The notes below the pieces were generated by a model. It did not search any database. It was not told the origin of the DNA and saw only the letters and a program-made list of their open reading frames with translations. DNA of 59,632 bases from Ilumatobacteraceae bacterium. Lineage in GTDB: Bacteria; Actinomycetota; Acidimicrobiia; Acidimicrobiales; Ilumatobacteraceae. Each line of letters starts with the position of its first letter. Position 1 is the stretch's first letter. Positions 17,001 to 25,574 of the stretch are shown piece by piece. Where the stretch lies: assembly GCA_024643255.1 (NCBI GenBank), contig JAHENF010000014.1, positions 14,141 to 73,772 on the forward strand, given 5' to 3'. A program made the position numbers and the translations under genes.

Positions 17001-17788
17001 CGCGAACGCACCTCCGACACGATCGCCGCGTACCGAGTGGCGAGATCCTCGTCGTCGACGCGTTGCCAACCGGCGGCATCGATCGTGGCGACGACCGGGT
17101 AGATCCCGCGGAGGATGTCGGGGCCGCCGGTCGCCGAATCGGCATCGGCGGCCTCCCACAGTGAACGCGCAGCAAGGTCCACGGCATCGTCACGGCTCAT
17201 ACCGGGTCGGAACCCGACCTTGATCACCGTGCCAGCGTGCAGGCTGCCCGAACCCGTCGCCACGTAGTCACGTTCTTCGTACCTGCCACCGGTGGCGTCG
17301 TAGTCCCACAGTCGGCCGCATTCCCGCCGCAGGTCGTAGCCACCGAAGATCGGGATCACGACCATGCCCATCATCGCCGCCTGCAGATTGGCCCGGACCA
17401 TCATCGAGAGCTGGTTCGCCTTGCCCTCGAGACTGATCGACGAACCCTCGACCTTCTCGTAGTGCTCGAGCTGCAACTGGAACAGCCGCACCATCTCCAT
17501 CGCCGGGCCGGCCGCGCCTGCGATCGCCACGCCACTGTGGCGGTCGGCCTCGACCACCTTCTCCATCGTCCGGTGCGAGATCAGGTTGCCCGACGTCGCC
17601 CGACGGTCGCCTGCCATGACCACTCCGTCGGCGTAGGTGAGCGCGACGCACGTCGTCGCGTGCGGCACCGCGAGGTGTAGGTCGCCCGACGTCCCGGTCA
17701 ACGTCGAGGGGCCCAGTCCGACCCGCTTCAGCAGTTCGGGGAAACTCGACCCGGGATCGTCACCGGTGCTGAACAGCGGCATCGTCAC
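16997..17788 (-). CDS. prcB: 20S proteasome beta subunit (proteolytic)
   Basis: 263 residues with a propeptide of about 44 residues. The mature N-terminus is probably Thr45 in HATTCVALTYADGVVMAGDRR; Asp and Lys/Arg positions of the Ntn hydrolase site follow. In most PrcB proteins the residue before the catalytic Thr is Gly; here it is Ala. GTG start at 17788, 3 nt after the pup stop; an ATG at 17782 is an alternative. It forms the inner rings of the 20S core and carries out processive proteolysis of pupylated proteins. Confidence 0.95.
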   Translation of the reverse strand: MTMPLFSTGDDPGSSFPELLKRVGLGPSTLTGTSGDLHLAVPHATTCVALTYADGVVMAGDRRATSGNLISHRTMEKVVEADRHSGVAIAGAAGPAMEMVRLFQLQLEHYEKVEGSSISLEGKANQLSMMVRANLQAAMMGMVVIPIFGGYDLRRECGRLWDYDATGGRYEERDYVATGSGSLHAGTVIKVGFRPGMSRDDAVDLAARSLWEAADADSATGGPDILRGIYPVVATIDAAGWQRVDDEDLATRYAAIVSEVRSR

Positions 17789-17791
17789 GGA

Positions 17792-17989
17792 TCACTGACC
17801 ACCCTTTTGCACATACGACTTGACGAAGTCCTCGGCGTTGGTTTCCAGGACCTCGTCGATCTCGTCGAGGAGATCGTCGAGTTCGGCCTTGAGCTTCTCA
17901 CCCGTCTCGGTGACCGCCGGTGCGGCCTCGGCCGTGGTCTCGGTGTCCCGGTTCGTCGTGGTCTTCGACTTCTGGGTGCGTTCTGCCAT
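17792..17989 (-). CDS. pup: Prokaryotic ubiquitin-like protein Pup
   Basis: 65 residues, within the normal size. The N-terminal 25 residues are Thr/Glu-rich and disordered; a helix-forming region ([20 protein letters not shown]) is the part that binds the Mpa coiled coil. The protein ends SYVQKGGQ, so the C-terminal Gln must be deamidated by Dop before PafA can use it. A clear ribosome site (GAAGGGAAG) precedes the ATG. It lies between dop and prcB in the order dop-pup-prcB-prcA. Confidence 0.97.
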   Translation of the reverse strand: MAERTQKSKTTTNRDTETTAEAAPAVTETGEKLKAELDDLLDEIDEVLETNAEDFVKSYVQKGGQ

Positions 17990-18030
17990 CAGTGCTTCCC
18001 TTCAGGTGTCGGATCGGAGGAGTTCGTCGT

Positions 18031-19524
18031 TCACTGGCCAAGACGTTCGAGGAGTTCCCGCGCCGTCTGGCTCTCGGCGATCAACGTACCAACGTGATCG
18101 GCGGTGCCGCGCAATGGTTCCATCATCGGCACTCGCCGCAACGGGTCCCGACCGATGTCGAACACGAGCGAGTCCCAGTTGGCCGCAACGACCTCATCGG
18201 GGAACTTCGCGAGGCATTTGCCGCGGAAGTAGGCACGCGTCGTGGTCGGCGGCTCGGTCATCGCGGCGGTGACCTCGTCGCTCGACACCATCGTGTCGAG
18301 CCCGGCCCGCAGGGCGAGGCACCGGTCAGCACGGAGGTCGTGGTACTGGAGGTCGATCGCCTTGAGGCGCGCCGACCCCGGCCGCAGGTCGTGGCGAGCG
18401 GCATAACCGTCGACCAGACGCTGCTTTGCGACCCAGTCGACCTGGCCGGCAACCGTCGTCGGGTCGGATTCCAGTGCGCCGAGCACCGCCTCCCAGCGGT
18501 CGAGGACATCGATCGCCACGTCGTCACCGACACAACCCAGCCCGTGTGACTGTTCATACTTCCGGGCCCGCTCGAGCAGCCCCCACTGCACCTCCAGCGC
18601 GGTCGCTCGCGAACCGTCGCGCAGCATGATCGTCTGGCGCAGAGTCGGGTCGTGGCTGACCTGGCGGATCGCAGCGACAGGATTGCCGAGCAACCAGTCG
18701 TCGCCGAGCGCGTCGTCCTCGATCATGGCCAGGACCACTGCGGTCGTCGCGACCTTCATGTACGTGGCGACCTCACTCATGTTCGCGTCGCCGACGATCA
18801 CGTGGAGCCGTCGGTACTTCTGTGCATCGGCATGTGGCTCGTCGCGGGTGTTGACGATGGGCCGCTTCAGCGTCGTCTCGAGTCCGATCTCCTCTTCGAA
18901 GAAATCGGCACGTTGGCTCAGCTGATACGGCACGTGGTCGTCAGGCCGACCAGGGAGCTCACAACCCACCTTGCCGGCACCACAGAACACCTGTCGCGTC
19001 ACGAAGTGGGCGGTGATCTGGCTCGCCAGCCGACCGAACGGCACCTCGCGCGCGATGAGGTAGTTCTCGTGACAGCCGTAGCTGTTGCCCTTGCCGTCGG
19101 AGTTGTTCTTGTGGACGATGATCTCCCCGCCGTCGGGGAGCAGCGTGCGCACGTGCTCCATCGACGCGCGGACGATCTCCTCGGCGGCACGGTCCCAGAC
19201 GAGCGCCTCACGTGCGGTGGTGACCTCCGGCGTCGAGATCTCGGGGTGTGCATGGTCGACGTAGTAGCGGGCGCCGTTCGTGAGTACGGCGTTGACGAGC
19301 ATCGTCTCGACCTCCGGAGCGAGCGAGTCGTCGAGAGAGAATCCACGGGCGTCGTTCGCCGGCTGTTCGTCCTCGAAGTCCCAGCCGATCCGACCGCGCT
19401 CACGATTGGTCGCTGCGACGTACGCGTTGATCAGCATCGACGACGCCGAGACGGGGTTGTTGTCGCCGCCGCGCACGACGATGCCGTACTCGGTCTCGAT
19501 TCCGCAGACCTTGGTCAGCGCCAT
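18031..19524 (-). CDS. dop: Pup deamidase/depupylase Dop
   Basis: 497 residues, longer than PafA as expected. It starts MALTKVCGIETEYGIVVRGG and has the Dop-specific region SVSASSMLIN-like (NPVSASSMLINAYVAATNRE) where PafA has the RRVVSWGRS segment. [18 protein letters not shown] and [20 protein letters not shown] are shared with PafA. Dop converts the Pup C-terminal Gln to Glu and also removes Pup from substrates. The ATG has TAGGTT 6 nt upstream. Confidence 0.96.
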   Translation of the reverse strand: MALTKVCGIETEYGIVVRGGDNNPVSASSMLINAYVAATNRERGRIGWDFEDEQPANDARGFSLDDSLAPEVETMLVNAVLTNGARYYVDHAHPEISTPEVTTAREALVWDRAAEEIVRASMEHVRTLLPDGGEIIVHKNNSDGKGNSYGCHENYLIAREVPFGRLASQITAHFVTRQVFCGAGKVGCELPGRPDDHVPYQLSQRADFFEEEIGLETTLKRPIVNTRDEPHADAQKYRRLHVIVGDANMSEVATYMKVATTAVVLAMIEDDALGDDWLLGNPVAAIRQVSHDPTLRQTIMLRDGSRATALEVQWGLLERARKYEQSHGLGCVGDDVAIDVLDRWEAVLGALESDPTTVAGQVDWVAKQRLVDGYAARHDLRPGSARLKAIDLQYHDLRADRCLALRAGLDTMVSSDEVTAAMTEPPTTTRAYFRGKCLAKFPDEVVAANWDSLVFDIGRDPLRRVPMMEPLRGTADHVGTLIAESQTARELLERLGQ

Positions 19525-19530
19525 GACCTG

Positions 19531-19536
19531 AACCTA
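19531..19536 (-). promoter_or_regulatory. Putative leaderless -10 box (TAGGTT) of dop-pup-prcBA
   Basis: TAGGTT ends 6 nt before the dop ATG, with no Shine-Dalgarno sequence. It would drive dop and possibly pup, prcB and prcA. Confidence 0.5.
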
Positions 19537-19567
19537 TCGGAGCCACCACCCGTGGCGATGTTCACGC

Positions 19568-20779
19568 TCAGAGCACGTCGAAGCGAAGGCCGGCGCTGGC
19601 CTCGAGCCGTTCGATCAGCGCGTCGCCGAATGCGCTCGCCGGCGTCCAGAATCCGCCGCCCACACCGTCGAGATCGAGGAAGGCCGCCGCCGACTCCCCG
19701 AGCATCTTCGCGGTGGATCCGTACCCTGGGTCCTGGTCTCCGGTGACCTTGGTACGGATCGTTCGGCCCGTGGCGGTCCGGCCGACGAACCGGATGTCGA
19801 ACCACCCTGCCTGCTGTGCTGCCGTGCCCGGACCCGACCCCGGCTTGGGCATGACCTTGCCGAGCAGTCGCCGGGTCGGCCCAAGGCTCGCAACGCCGGC
19901 GAATGCGGCGAGCCCAGCGGTCATCGCGTAGGCCTTGACCGCACCGGTCGGGCCATCGCCGGTCATCATCGTCTCGCCGTACGTGAAGTCTCGTCCCCAC
20001 GGTTGTCCGAGCAGCGCGTGCGTGCGCAGCACGACGGCACTGTTCGTGGGCGCCATCACGAACGGCGCCACCCAGCTCTCGAAGCGGCTGTCGTGCGTGG
20101 GGCGTCCCATCCCTGGTTGGGTCGGTCCCGTGCGCAGATCCGTCGGCGCGAGCACGTACGGGTCCGAGATCACGCTGCGCAACTCCGGATCGGCGGCCAG
20201 CTCCTCGAACATGTTCATCCCGCTGGCCAGCGTGCCACCGCTGACGCCGCCGCGGGACCCGGCGACCGACATGCGCATCTCGGCGCAGGGTTCGCCGAAG
20301 TCCTCCAGCGCCCGCTGCTGGGTGAACCAGACGCCGAGATCGGAGGGGATCGAGTCGAATCCGCAGGCATGGACGACCCGGGCGCCGGTCTGGGCTGCAC
20401 GCTCCTGGTGCTGGTCGATCATGCGACGCATCCACTGCACCTCGCCGGTGAGGTCGCAGTAGTCGACTCCTGCCTCGACGACCGATGCGACCAGCTCGGA
20501 CCCGTAGAGCGAATACGGGCCGACGGTGGACACGACCACGCGCGTCGATGCGGTCAACGCGTCGAGCGCGCTCCGATCGGCGGCGTCGGCAACGATGCGG
20601 GGAACGTCGGCGCCGGTGCTGCGCGCCACGTCATCGAGTTTGGCGCGGTCACGGCCGGCGATCGCCCAACGCAACTTGCCGACCGCACCGTGGCGTCGCG
20701 CCAGATATCGGCAGAGGATCTGTCCGACGAAGCTCGTCGCTCCGTAGACCACGACATCGTGGTCGTGCCGCGCGGTCAC
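19568..20779 (-). CDS. Saccharopine dehydrogenase-like/trans-acting enoyl reductase family protein
   Basis: 403 residues. The N-terminal Rossmann motif is [20 protein letters not shown], followed by [28 protein letters not shown] and VDYCDLTGE, the classical pattern of the saccharopine dehydrogenase-like NAD(P) domain in actinobacterial trans-acting enoyl reductase relatives (Rv2449c/Rv2953 type). The substrate is unknown; mycobacterial relatives act on lipids. The GTG start overlaps the mpa stop as GTGA, so it is coupled to the proteasomal ATPase, although no functional link is known. Confidence 0.82.
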   Translation of the reverse strand: MTARHDHDVVVYGATSFVGQILCRYLARRHGAVGKLRWAIAGRDRAKLDDVARSTGADVPRIVADAADRSALDALTASTRVVVSTVGPYSLYGSELVASVVEAGVDYCDLTGEVQWMRRMIDQHQERAAQTGARVVHACGFDSIPSDLGVWFTQQRALEDFGEPCAEMRMSVAGSRGGVSGGTLASGMNMFEELAADPELRSVISDPYVLAPTDLRTGPTQPGMGRPTHDSRFESWVAPFVMAPTNSAVVLRTHALLGQPWGRDFTYGETMMTGDGPTGAVKAYAMTAGLAAFAGVASLGPTRRLLGKVMPKPGSGPGTAAQQAGWFDIRFVGRTATGRTIRTKVTGDQDPGYGSTAKMLGESAAAFLDLDGVGGGFWTPASAFGDALIERLEASAGLRFDVL

Positions 20780-22506
20780 AGGTACTGCCCGGTCTGCACC
20801 CGCTCGATCGCGCGTCCGCCGGCAACATCGGTCTCGGCCGTCTCCGAGACGAGCGTGCGGATGAAGACGATCCGCTCGCCCTTCTTGCCGGAGATCTTCG
20901 CCCAGTCGTCGGGGTTCGTCGTGTTGGGCAGGTCCTCGTGTTCCTTGTACTCCTGCTTGATCGAATCGAGCAGGTCCTGGGTGCTGACACCCTTGGTTCC
21001 CCCGCCGATCACCCGCTTGATGGCGAGCTTCTTCGCGCGCCTCACCACGTTCTCGATCATGGCGCCCGACGAGAAGTCCTTGTAGTAGAGGATCTCCTTG
21101 TCGCCGTTCTGGTACGTCACCTCGAGGAAGCGGTTGGCCTCGTCGTCGCGGTACATCTCGTCGACGGTGGCGTCGATCATGTCCGGGATCGACTCGTCGG
21201 GGGCGATCGGGATCTCGTCGGTGAGGTATCTCGCGAAGATCGCCGCCGCCGCAGCCGCGTTGGGACGTTCGATCTTGATCTTCACGTCGAGACGGCCTGG
21301 GCGCAGGATCGCCGGGTCGATCAGGTCCTCGCGGTTCGTGGCTCCGATGACGATCACGTTCTTCAGACCTTCGACGCCGTCGATCTCGGCCAACAGCTGT
21401 GGCACGATCGTCGACTCCATGTCAGAGCTGATCCCCGTGCCACGCGTCCGGAACATCGAATCCATCTCGTCGAAGAACACGATGACCGGCCAGCCTTCGT
21501 CGCTCTTCTCGCGGGCGCGCTGGAACACGAGACGGATCTGGCGCTCGGTCTCGCCCACGTACTTGTTCAGCAGCTCCGGACCCTTGATGTTGATGAAATA
21601 GCTGCGCCCCTTGCCCTCCCCGACACTGTCGGCGACCTTCTTGGCCAGGCTGTTCGCGACCGCCTTGGCGATCAGGGTCTTGCCGCAGCCCGGAGGCCCG
21701 TACAGCAGGATGCCCTTCGGTGCCGGCAGTTGATGCTCGGCGAAGAGGTCCTGGTGGAGGAACGGCAGTTCGACGGCGTCGGCGATCTGCTCGATCTGGT
21801 CGTCGAGCCCGCCGATGTCGGTGTAGGAGATATCGGGCACCTCCTCGAGCAACAGGTGCTCGACCTCGGGCCGCGGCAGCTTCTCGAGGAGCAGGTTCGA
21901 GCGCACGTCGAGGCGCAGGTGGTCACCGGCACGGATGTGTGTCCCTCTGATGGCGTCGGCCATCTCACAGACCCGCTCCTCGTCGGCACGACCGACCACG
22001 ACGATTCGGATGCCGTCGTCCATGACCTCCTTCACCGTCACGACCTCGCCGGTGATCTCGGGCTGTCGCGCCATGACGACGTTGTAGCTTTCGTTGAGCA
22101 CGACTTCGGACCCGCGGTCGAGGAGTTCGTGATCGATGTCGGGGTGGAGCGCGACGCGCATCTTTCGACCGCTCGTGAGAATGTCGACCGTGTCGTCGTC
22201 GTTCTTGCCGACGACCACGCCGTAGGCCGACGGCGGCTGCGACAGCTTGTCGACCTCGTCGCGCAGCGTGGCGATGTGCTCGCGCGCCTCGCGAAGCGTG
22301 TAGGAGAGCTTCTCGTTCTGACCGATGGCAGCCGCGAGCTGGCCCTTGGTCTCGAGCAGCCGCTCCTCGAGCGAATGCACGCGCTTGGGCGCATCGGCGA
22401 GGCGAGCGCGCAGGTGTGCAACCTCGTCGAGCAAGGCGACGAGCTGGACCTGCTCGTCGGTGTCGGCGGTCGAGTCGGCGGAGCGATCGTCACCTTCAGT
22501 TGCCAT
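20776..22506 (-). CDS. mpa: Proteasome-associated AAA+ ATPase Mpa/ARC
   Basis: 576 residues from the ATG at 22506. An N-terminal coiled coil (about 18-90) binds Pup; two OB-fold domains follow (about 95-240); then an AAA+ module with Walker [19 protein letters not shown], Walker [13 protein letters not shown] and a conserved arginine-finger region [11 protein letters not shown]. It ends VQTGQYL, the C-terminal tyrosine-containing tail that docks into the PrcA ring. It unfolds pupylated substrates. A TACATT box 6 nt upstream of the ATG supports the start. Confidence 0.96.
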   Translation of the reverse strand: MATEGDDRSADSTADTDEQVQLVALLDEVAHLRARLADAPKRVHSLEERLLETKGQLAAAIGQNEKLSYTLREAREHIATLRDEVDKLSQPPSAYGVVVGKNDDDTVDILTSGRKMRVALHPDIDHELLDRGSEVVLNESYNVVMARQPEITGEVVTVKEVMDDGIRIVVVGRADEERVCEMADAIRGTHIRAGDHLRLDVRSNLLLEKLPRPEVEHLLLEEVPDISYTDIGGLDDQIEQIADAVELPFLHQDLFAEHQLPAPKGILLYGPPGCGKTLIAKAVANSLAKKVADSVGEGKGRSYFINIKGPELLNKYVGETERQIRLVFQRAREKSDEGWPVIVFFDEMDSMFRTRGTGISSDMESTIVPQLLAEIDGVEGLKNVIVIGATNREDLIDPAILRPGRLDVKIKIERPNAAAAAAIFARYLTDEIPIAPDESIPDMIDATVDEMYRDDEANRFLEVTYQNGDKEILYYKDFSSGAMIENVVRRAKKLAIKRVIGGGTKGVSTQDLLDSIKQEYKEHEDLPNTTNPDDWAKISGKKGERIVFIRTLVSETAETDVAGGRAIERVQTGQYL

Positions 22507-22512
22507 GAGCCG

Positions 22513-22518
22513 AATGTA
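22513..22518 (-). promoter_or_regulatory. Putative leaderless -10 box (TACATT) of mpa
   Basis: TACATT ends 6 nt before the mpa ATG. It lies in the 132-nt region between the divergent mpa and ferredoxin genes. Confidence 0.5.
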
Positions 22519-22638
22519 CACGCGGGCGCGGTGAACCTCTTTGCACGTACATGGCCGTGTAAACTTCAGTCCACCGACAAAACGTCCGATGGATGATTCA
22601 CACGATCGCCCACCATTCCAACGAGGAGCCCCACTGAC

Positions 22639-22884
22639 ATGAAGGTCTGGATCGACCAGGATCTGTGCACCGGCGACGGCCTGTGCGAGGAGATCGCCCC
22701 CGACGTCTTCACCCTGCTCGACGACGGGCTTGCCTATGTCGTCGAGAGCGGGAAGATCTTCGCCGAGGCCAAGGGCAACCCGCAGGGTGCCGAGGGCCTC
22801 GCCGAGATCCCCGACAACCAGCTCGAAGCTGTGATCGAATCCGCCGAGGAGTGCCCCGGCGAGTGCATCTACATCGAACCCTGA
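22639..22884 (+). CDS. Small ferredoxin ([3Fe-4S]/[4Fe-4S] type)
   Basis: 81 residues. Cluster ligands are C10 and C16 in CTGDGLC, with Asp13 at the position that makes the cluster a probable [3Fe-4S], and C72 in the CPGEC motif near the C-terminus (C76 is a fourth Cys). This is the small ferredoxin type that feeds electrons to cytochromes P450 or oxygenases in actinobacteria. A ferredoxin divergent from the proteasomal ATPase gene is also known in Streptomyces. A GAGGAG ribosome site lies 10 nt before the ATG. Confidence 0.9.
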   Translation: MKVWIDQDLCTGDGLCEEIAPDVFTLLDDGLAYVVESGKIFAEAKGNPQGAEGLAEIPDNQLEAVIESAEECPGECIYIEP

Positions 22885-22909
22885 TCGTCGGTCCGAATCA
22901 GATTGCCAT

Positions 22910-22938
22910 GAGGCCCCGGGCATTGCGTCCGGGGCCTC
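22910..22938 (+). terminator. Hairpin terminator after the ferredoxin gene
   Basis: GAGGCCCCGG and CCGGGGCCTC form a perfect 10-bp stem with a 9-nt loop, 25 nt after the ferredoxin stop. There is no long U-tract. It could also block read-through from trmI, which converges on it. Confidence 0.6.
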
Positions 22939-22977
22939 GTCGCGTTCCGGACCACCTCCCGGCCTGACGCGGGATCG

Positions 22978-23763
22978 TCATTCAGGGTTGCGGCCGAGGA
23001 ACCGGGCGACGCTGAGAAACGCCGTGTGGGCGACCATCCGATGATCGGGTCGCACCGCCTGGCCCTCGATGTGCCAGCCGCGGTGCAGCACCTCGATCGT
23101 TCGAGCGTCGATCCACTTGCCCTTGAGCGCCTCACGCACCTGCACGGCCTGGGTGATCGACGGCGTGTAGGCCACGAGCAGACCACCCGCCTGCAGCACG
23201 GCTTCGGCTCGCGGGATCACCTGCCACGGTTCGGGCAGATCGAGCACGACGCGGTCGAACATCCCCAATTCGGGGTCGATGCCCTCGTAGCTGTCTGCGA
23301 TGTGCACGTCGTAGCGATCGAGTGCCTCCTCGCCCAGAAAGCTCTGGACGTTCTTGCGCGCCCTGTTCGCGAAGTCCTCACGGATCTCGTAACCGACGAT
23401 GTCGGCTCCATAGCGCAACATCGTCATCGAGAGCGCGCCGGAGCCGATGCCGGTCTCGAAGACCCGCACGCCCGGCCCGATGTCGGCAAGCATGCAGATC
23501 GGACCGAGGTCCTTCGGGTAGATCACCTGAGCGCCTCGGGGCATCTCGACCACGAAGTCCTCGAGGGTCGGTCGCAGGGCGATGTACTCCGACCCCTTCG
23601 TCGAGCGAACGACGACGCCTTCGCGCTGGCCGACGATGGCCGCGTGGGTCACGAACCCGTTGTGGCTGTGGAACTCGCCGGCATCCGCGAGTTCGATCAG
23701 GTAGCGACGCTTCTTCGAGTCCAGGAGCAACGCCTTCTCCCCTGCTGCGAACAGACCGGTCAT
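22978..23763 (-). CDS. trmI: tRNA (adenine-58-N1)-methyltransferase TrmI
   Basis: 261 residues from the ATG at 23763, overlapping the ttuA stop as ATGA. The N-terminal beta domain (FAAGEKALLLDSKKRRYLIE, HSHNGFVTHAAIVGQ) precedes a Rossmann SAM site VFETGIGSGALSMTMLRYGA, and LDLPEPWQVIPRA is the conserved catalytic segment. It methylates A58 in the tRNA T-loop. Synteny with mpa is as in mycobacteria (Rv2118c). Coupling with a tRNA thiolation gene suggests joint modification of the T-loop. Confidence 0.95.
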   Translation of the reverse strand: MTGLFAAGEKALLLDSKKRRYLIELADAGEFHSHNGFVTHAAIVGQREGVVVRSTKGSEYIALRPTLEDFVVEMPRGAQVIYPKDLGPICMLADIGPGVRVFETGIGSGALSMTMLRYGADIVGYEIREDFANRARKNVQSFLGEEALDRYDVHIADSYEGIDPELGMFDRVVLDLPEPWQVIPRAEAVLQAGGLLVAYTPSITQAVQVREALKGKWIDARTIEVLHRGWHIEGQAVRPDHRMVAHTAFLSVARFLGRNPE

Positions 23764-24725
23764 CGTCGTCTCCCTCGGGTCAAGACCATCTCCACCGGCA
23801 CGGGTTCGTGCGCTGCGGACTTCTCCACCAGCCGGCAGAACGCACAGATCTCGCCGGTCGTCGGCGAGCCGCACTGCGAGCACTCGTTCAGCTCGCCCGC
23901 CGCTGCTGCCGAGTGGCCGGCGAGCATCGGCGCCATGCGCTCGAGGAAGCCGAGATAGAACGACGCCTTCGCTCCGGGCGACTTCATCTCGATCGAGTTC
24001 AGGGTCTCCTTGTACGACAGGTGCTTGTTGCCCGCTGCGATCGGGCACTCCTCCACGACATAGTCGATGCCACGGACCAGACACCAGGCGGCCATCTCGC
24101 GCTCGGTCAGCCGGACCAGCGGCTTCGCCTTCTTCGGAAAGCCGTTCGTCGCCGGGAGCACCGGGAGTTGGCGGGCGAGGTAGTCGATGTCCCACCGCAG
24201 CGTGTTGCCGAACAGCACGGCCGCCTCGTCGTCGAGGTTGTGCCCGGTGACCACCACGTCGTAGCCGCCCTCGAGCGCGGCCTGGTCGAACAGCCGTCGC
24301 TTCGAGAGTCCGCATGCCGAGCAGGGCACGCGCCCGGTGGCTCTGGCCGCAGTCGGCACGTCGTAGCCGTAGTCGGTACGCAGATCGATCTCGCGCAGCG
24401 TCAGGCCCCGCTCAGCGGCGAACCGGCGGACGTAGCCGCCGCTGTCGGTCGAGTACTCGCCGATGCCGAGCCCGATGTAGAGCCCGTCGGCCTGATATCC
24501 GGCCTCGATCAGCATGTCCCAGACCGCGAGCGAGTCCTTGCCGCCGCTCACGGCCACCAGCAGGCGGTCGCTCGGGCTGAACATGTCGAAGTCCTCGATC
24601 GCCTTGGTCATCTGGCGACGGCACAGCTGCTGAAGGTGCTCGGCACAGAAGTGCGCATTGTGCCGGGGCAGGTCGATGACCGCCGGTTCCTTGCAGACCC
24701 GGCACTTGCTGCCGACCGCCGTCAT
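23760..24725 (-). CDS. ttuA: TtuA/CTU1-type tRNA 2-thiolation ATPase (TIGR00269-like)
   Basis: 321 residues from the ATG at 24725 (a GTG at 24749 would overlap ttuB). An N-terminal zinc-finger pattern (CRVCKEP, then HFCAEH), the PP-loop VAVSGGKDSLAVWDML, the CSAC pair after VP, and a C-terminal zinc finger (CSQCGSP and CAFC) match TtuA and CTU1/Ncs6. In Thermus, TtuA adenylates U54 and inserts sulfur from TtuB thiocarboxylate, using a [4Fe-4S] cluster on cysteines like these. It sits between a ubiquitin-like gene and trmI, which supports this role. Confidence 0.85.
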   Translation of the reverse strand: MTAVGSKCRVCKEPAVIDLPRHNAHFCAEHLQQLCRRQMTKAIEDFDMFSPSDRLLVAVSGGKDSLAVWDMLIEAGYQADGLYIGLGIGEYSTDSGGYVRRFAAERGLTLREIDLRTDYGYDVPTAARATGRVPCSACGLSKRRLFDQAALEGGYDVVVTGHNLDDEAAVLFGNTLRWDIDYLARQLPVLPATNGFPKKAKPLVRLTEREMAAWCLVRGIDYVVEECPIAAGNKHLSYKETLNSIEMKSPGAKASFYLGFLERMAPMLAGHSAAAAGELNECSQCGSPTTGEICAFCRLVEKSAAHEPVPVEMVLTRGRRR

Positions 24726-24738
24726 CGCGCCGGCACAG

Positions 24739-24939
24739 TCATGCGGCACCGCCCGAGATGACCGGGCGAACCTCGATCACGTCGTCGTCGCCCAGGCGGG
24801 CGTCACCGGGCACGAGCGTGCCATTGCAGATGACCAGATGCGCTTCCCGACTGAGGCCCAGCTCGTCGAGCAGCCGATCGACCGATCGTGGTCCGTCGAA
24901 CTCGACCTCGCGCCGCGGATTGCGCAGCAGCACCTTCAC
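24739..24939 (-). CDS. ttuB: Ubiquitin-like sulfur carrier (TtuB/MoaD/ThiS family) with GGAA tail
   Basis: 66 residues with the beta-grasp pattern of MoaD/ThiS/Ttu[17 protein letters not shown], a helix with [22 protein letters not shown] and a final strand EVRPVISGG. The Gly-Gly that should be thiocarboxylated is followed by two Ala, so the tail reads GGAA and would need trimming by two residues. GTG start overlaps the previous gene by GTGA. No E1-like activator or JAMM protease gene lies in this window. Confidence 0.8.
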   Translation of the reverse strand: MKVLLRNPRREVEFDGPRSVDRLLDELGLSREAHLVICNGTLVPGDARLGDDDVIEVRPVISGGAA

Positions 24940-25337
24940 GATCGTTGCTTGGACGCGCTGACGCTCGCCAGTGCGTCGGCTTCGAGCCGTCCGAGTTCTG
25001 CTCGTCGCTGACGGCGACTGAGATCGAGCCGCGGTGCCGTGACGGCCACAGTCAGACGCCTCCCGACGCCGAGCCGGTCGCGGGCGAGACGCTCGGGTGG
25101 CTTCTGGAACACCTGCTTGCCGACCTCGCGGACGATGAGTACCCCGCCGAGTGCCCGCCAGTAGGGATTGCCCATGACGAGCCCGCGCCGGATCGCCTGC
25201 GCCCGCAGGAAGTCGCCGTGGCCGACCATGAGCATCGCGATCGGGCGCACCAGCGGGTTGGGATGGGTCACCCCGTGCCGGATCACGTAGCTGCGCAGGA
25301 CGTAGCGCGGCCTGAGCGCGTAGGGAAGCAGCGACAT
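24936..25337 (-). CDS. Unknown basic protein coupled to ttuB
   Basis: 133 residues, not recognised. It is rich in Arg (about 17 percent), with [15 protein letters not shown] and a moderately hydrophobic middle ([28 protein letters not shown]). The C-terminal third is a charged helix. It overlaps ttuB by 4 nt and abuts the next upstream gene, so it is made with the thiolation genes. A role with them or in the membrane cannot be told. Confidence 0.5.
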   Translation of the reverse strand: MSLLPYALRPRYVLRSYVIRHGVTHPNPLVRPIAMLMVGHGDFLRAQAIRRGLVMGNPYWRALGGVLIVREVGKQVFQKPPERLARDRLGVGRRLTVAVTAPRLDLSRRQRRAELGRLEADALASVSASKQRS

Positions 25338-25564
25338 CAGACTCGGCGGATCTCGACCACGGCGCTGCGCCGCTTGCCCGATCGGCGCCCGAGCAGGAAG
25401 AAGATGAACATCAACGCAACGGCGGTACCGCCGGCGACGGTGGCGATCGACGTCTTCTTCTCGTCGACGCGCCCCTGGATGTCGCCCTGGAGCGCCTTGA
25501 ACTTGTTCTCGAGGTCCTGCGGCGTGATCTTGTCGGGGACGACGGGATCGGTGTGCTTGGCCAT
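25337..25564 (-). CDS. Small single-pass membrane protein
   Basis: 75 residues. The first 40 are polar and helical ([20 protein letters not shown]); a transmembrane helix follows ([18 protein letters not shown]), then a basic tail (RRSGKRRSA) that should stay inside. No family is recognised with confidence. It lies 10 nt after the holin-like gene and overlaps the next gene by 1 nt. Confidence 0.55.
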   Translation of the reverse strand: MAKHTDPVVPDKITPQDLENKFKALQGDIQGRVDEKKTSIATVAGGTAVALMFIFFLLGRRSGKRRSAVVEIRRV

Positions 25565-25574
25565 CGATTGCTCC

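Noticed and set aside
22541-22565. Promoter (TTGCAC and TAAACT) for the ferredoxin gene
   Set aside because: The spacer would be only 13 nt, too short for a normal sigma factor site; left unannotated.
24725-24749. Upstream GTG start for ttuA
   Set aside because: It adds eight residues (MPHDCAGA) that do not look like the family and overlaps the end of ttuB; the ATG at 24725 is the simpler choice, though not proven.
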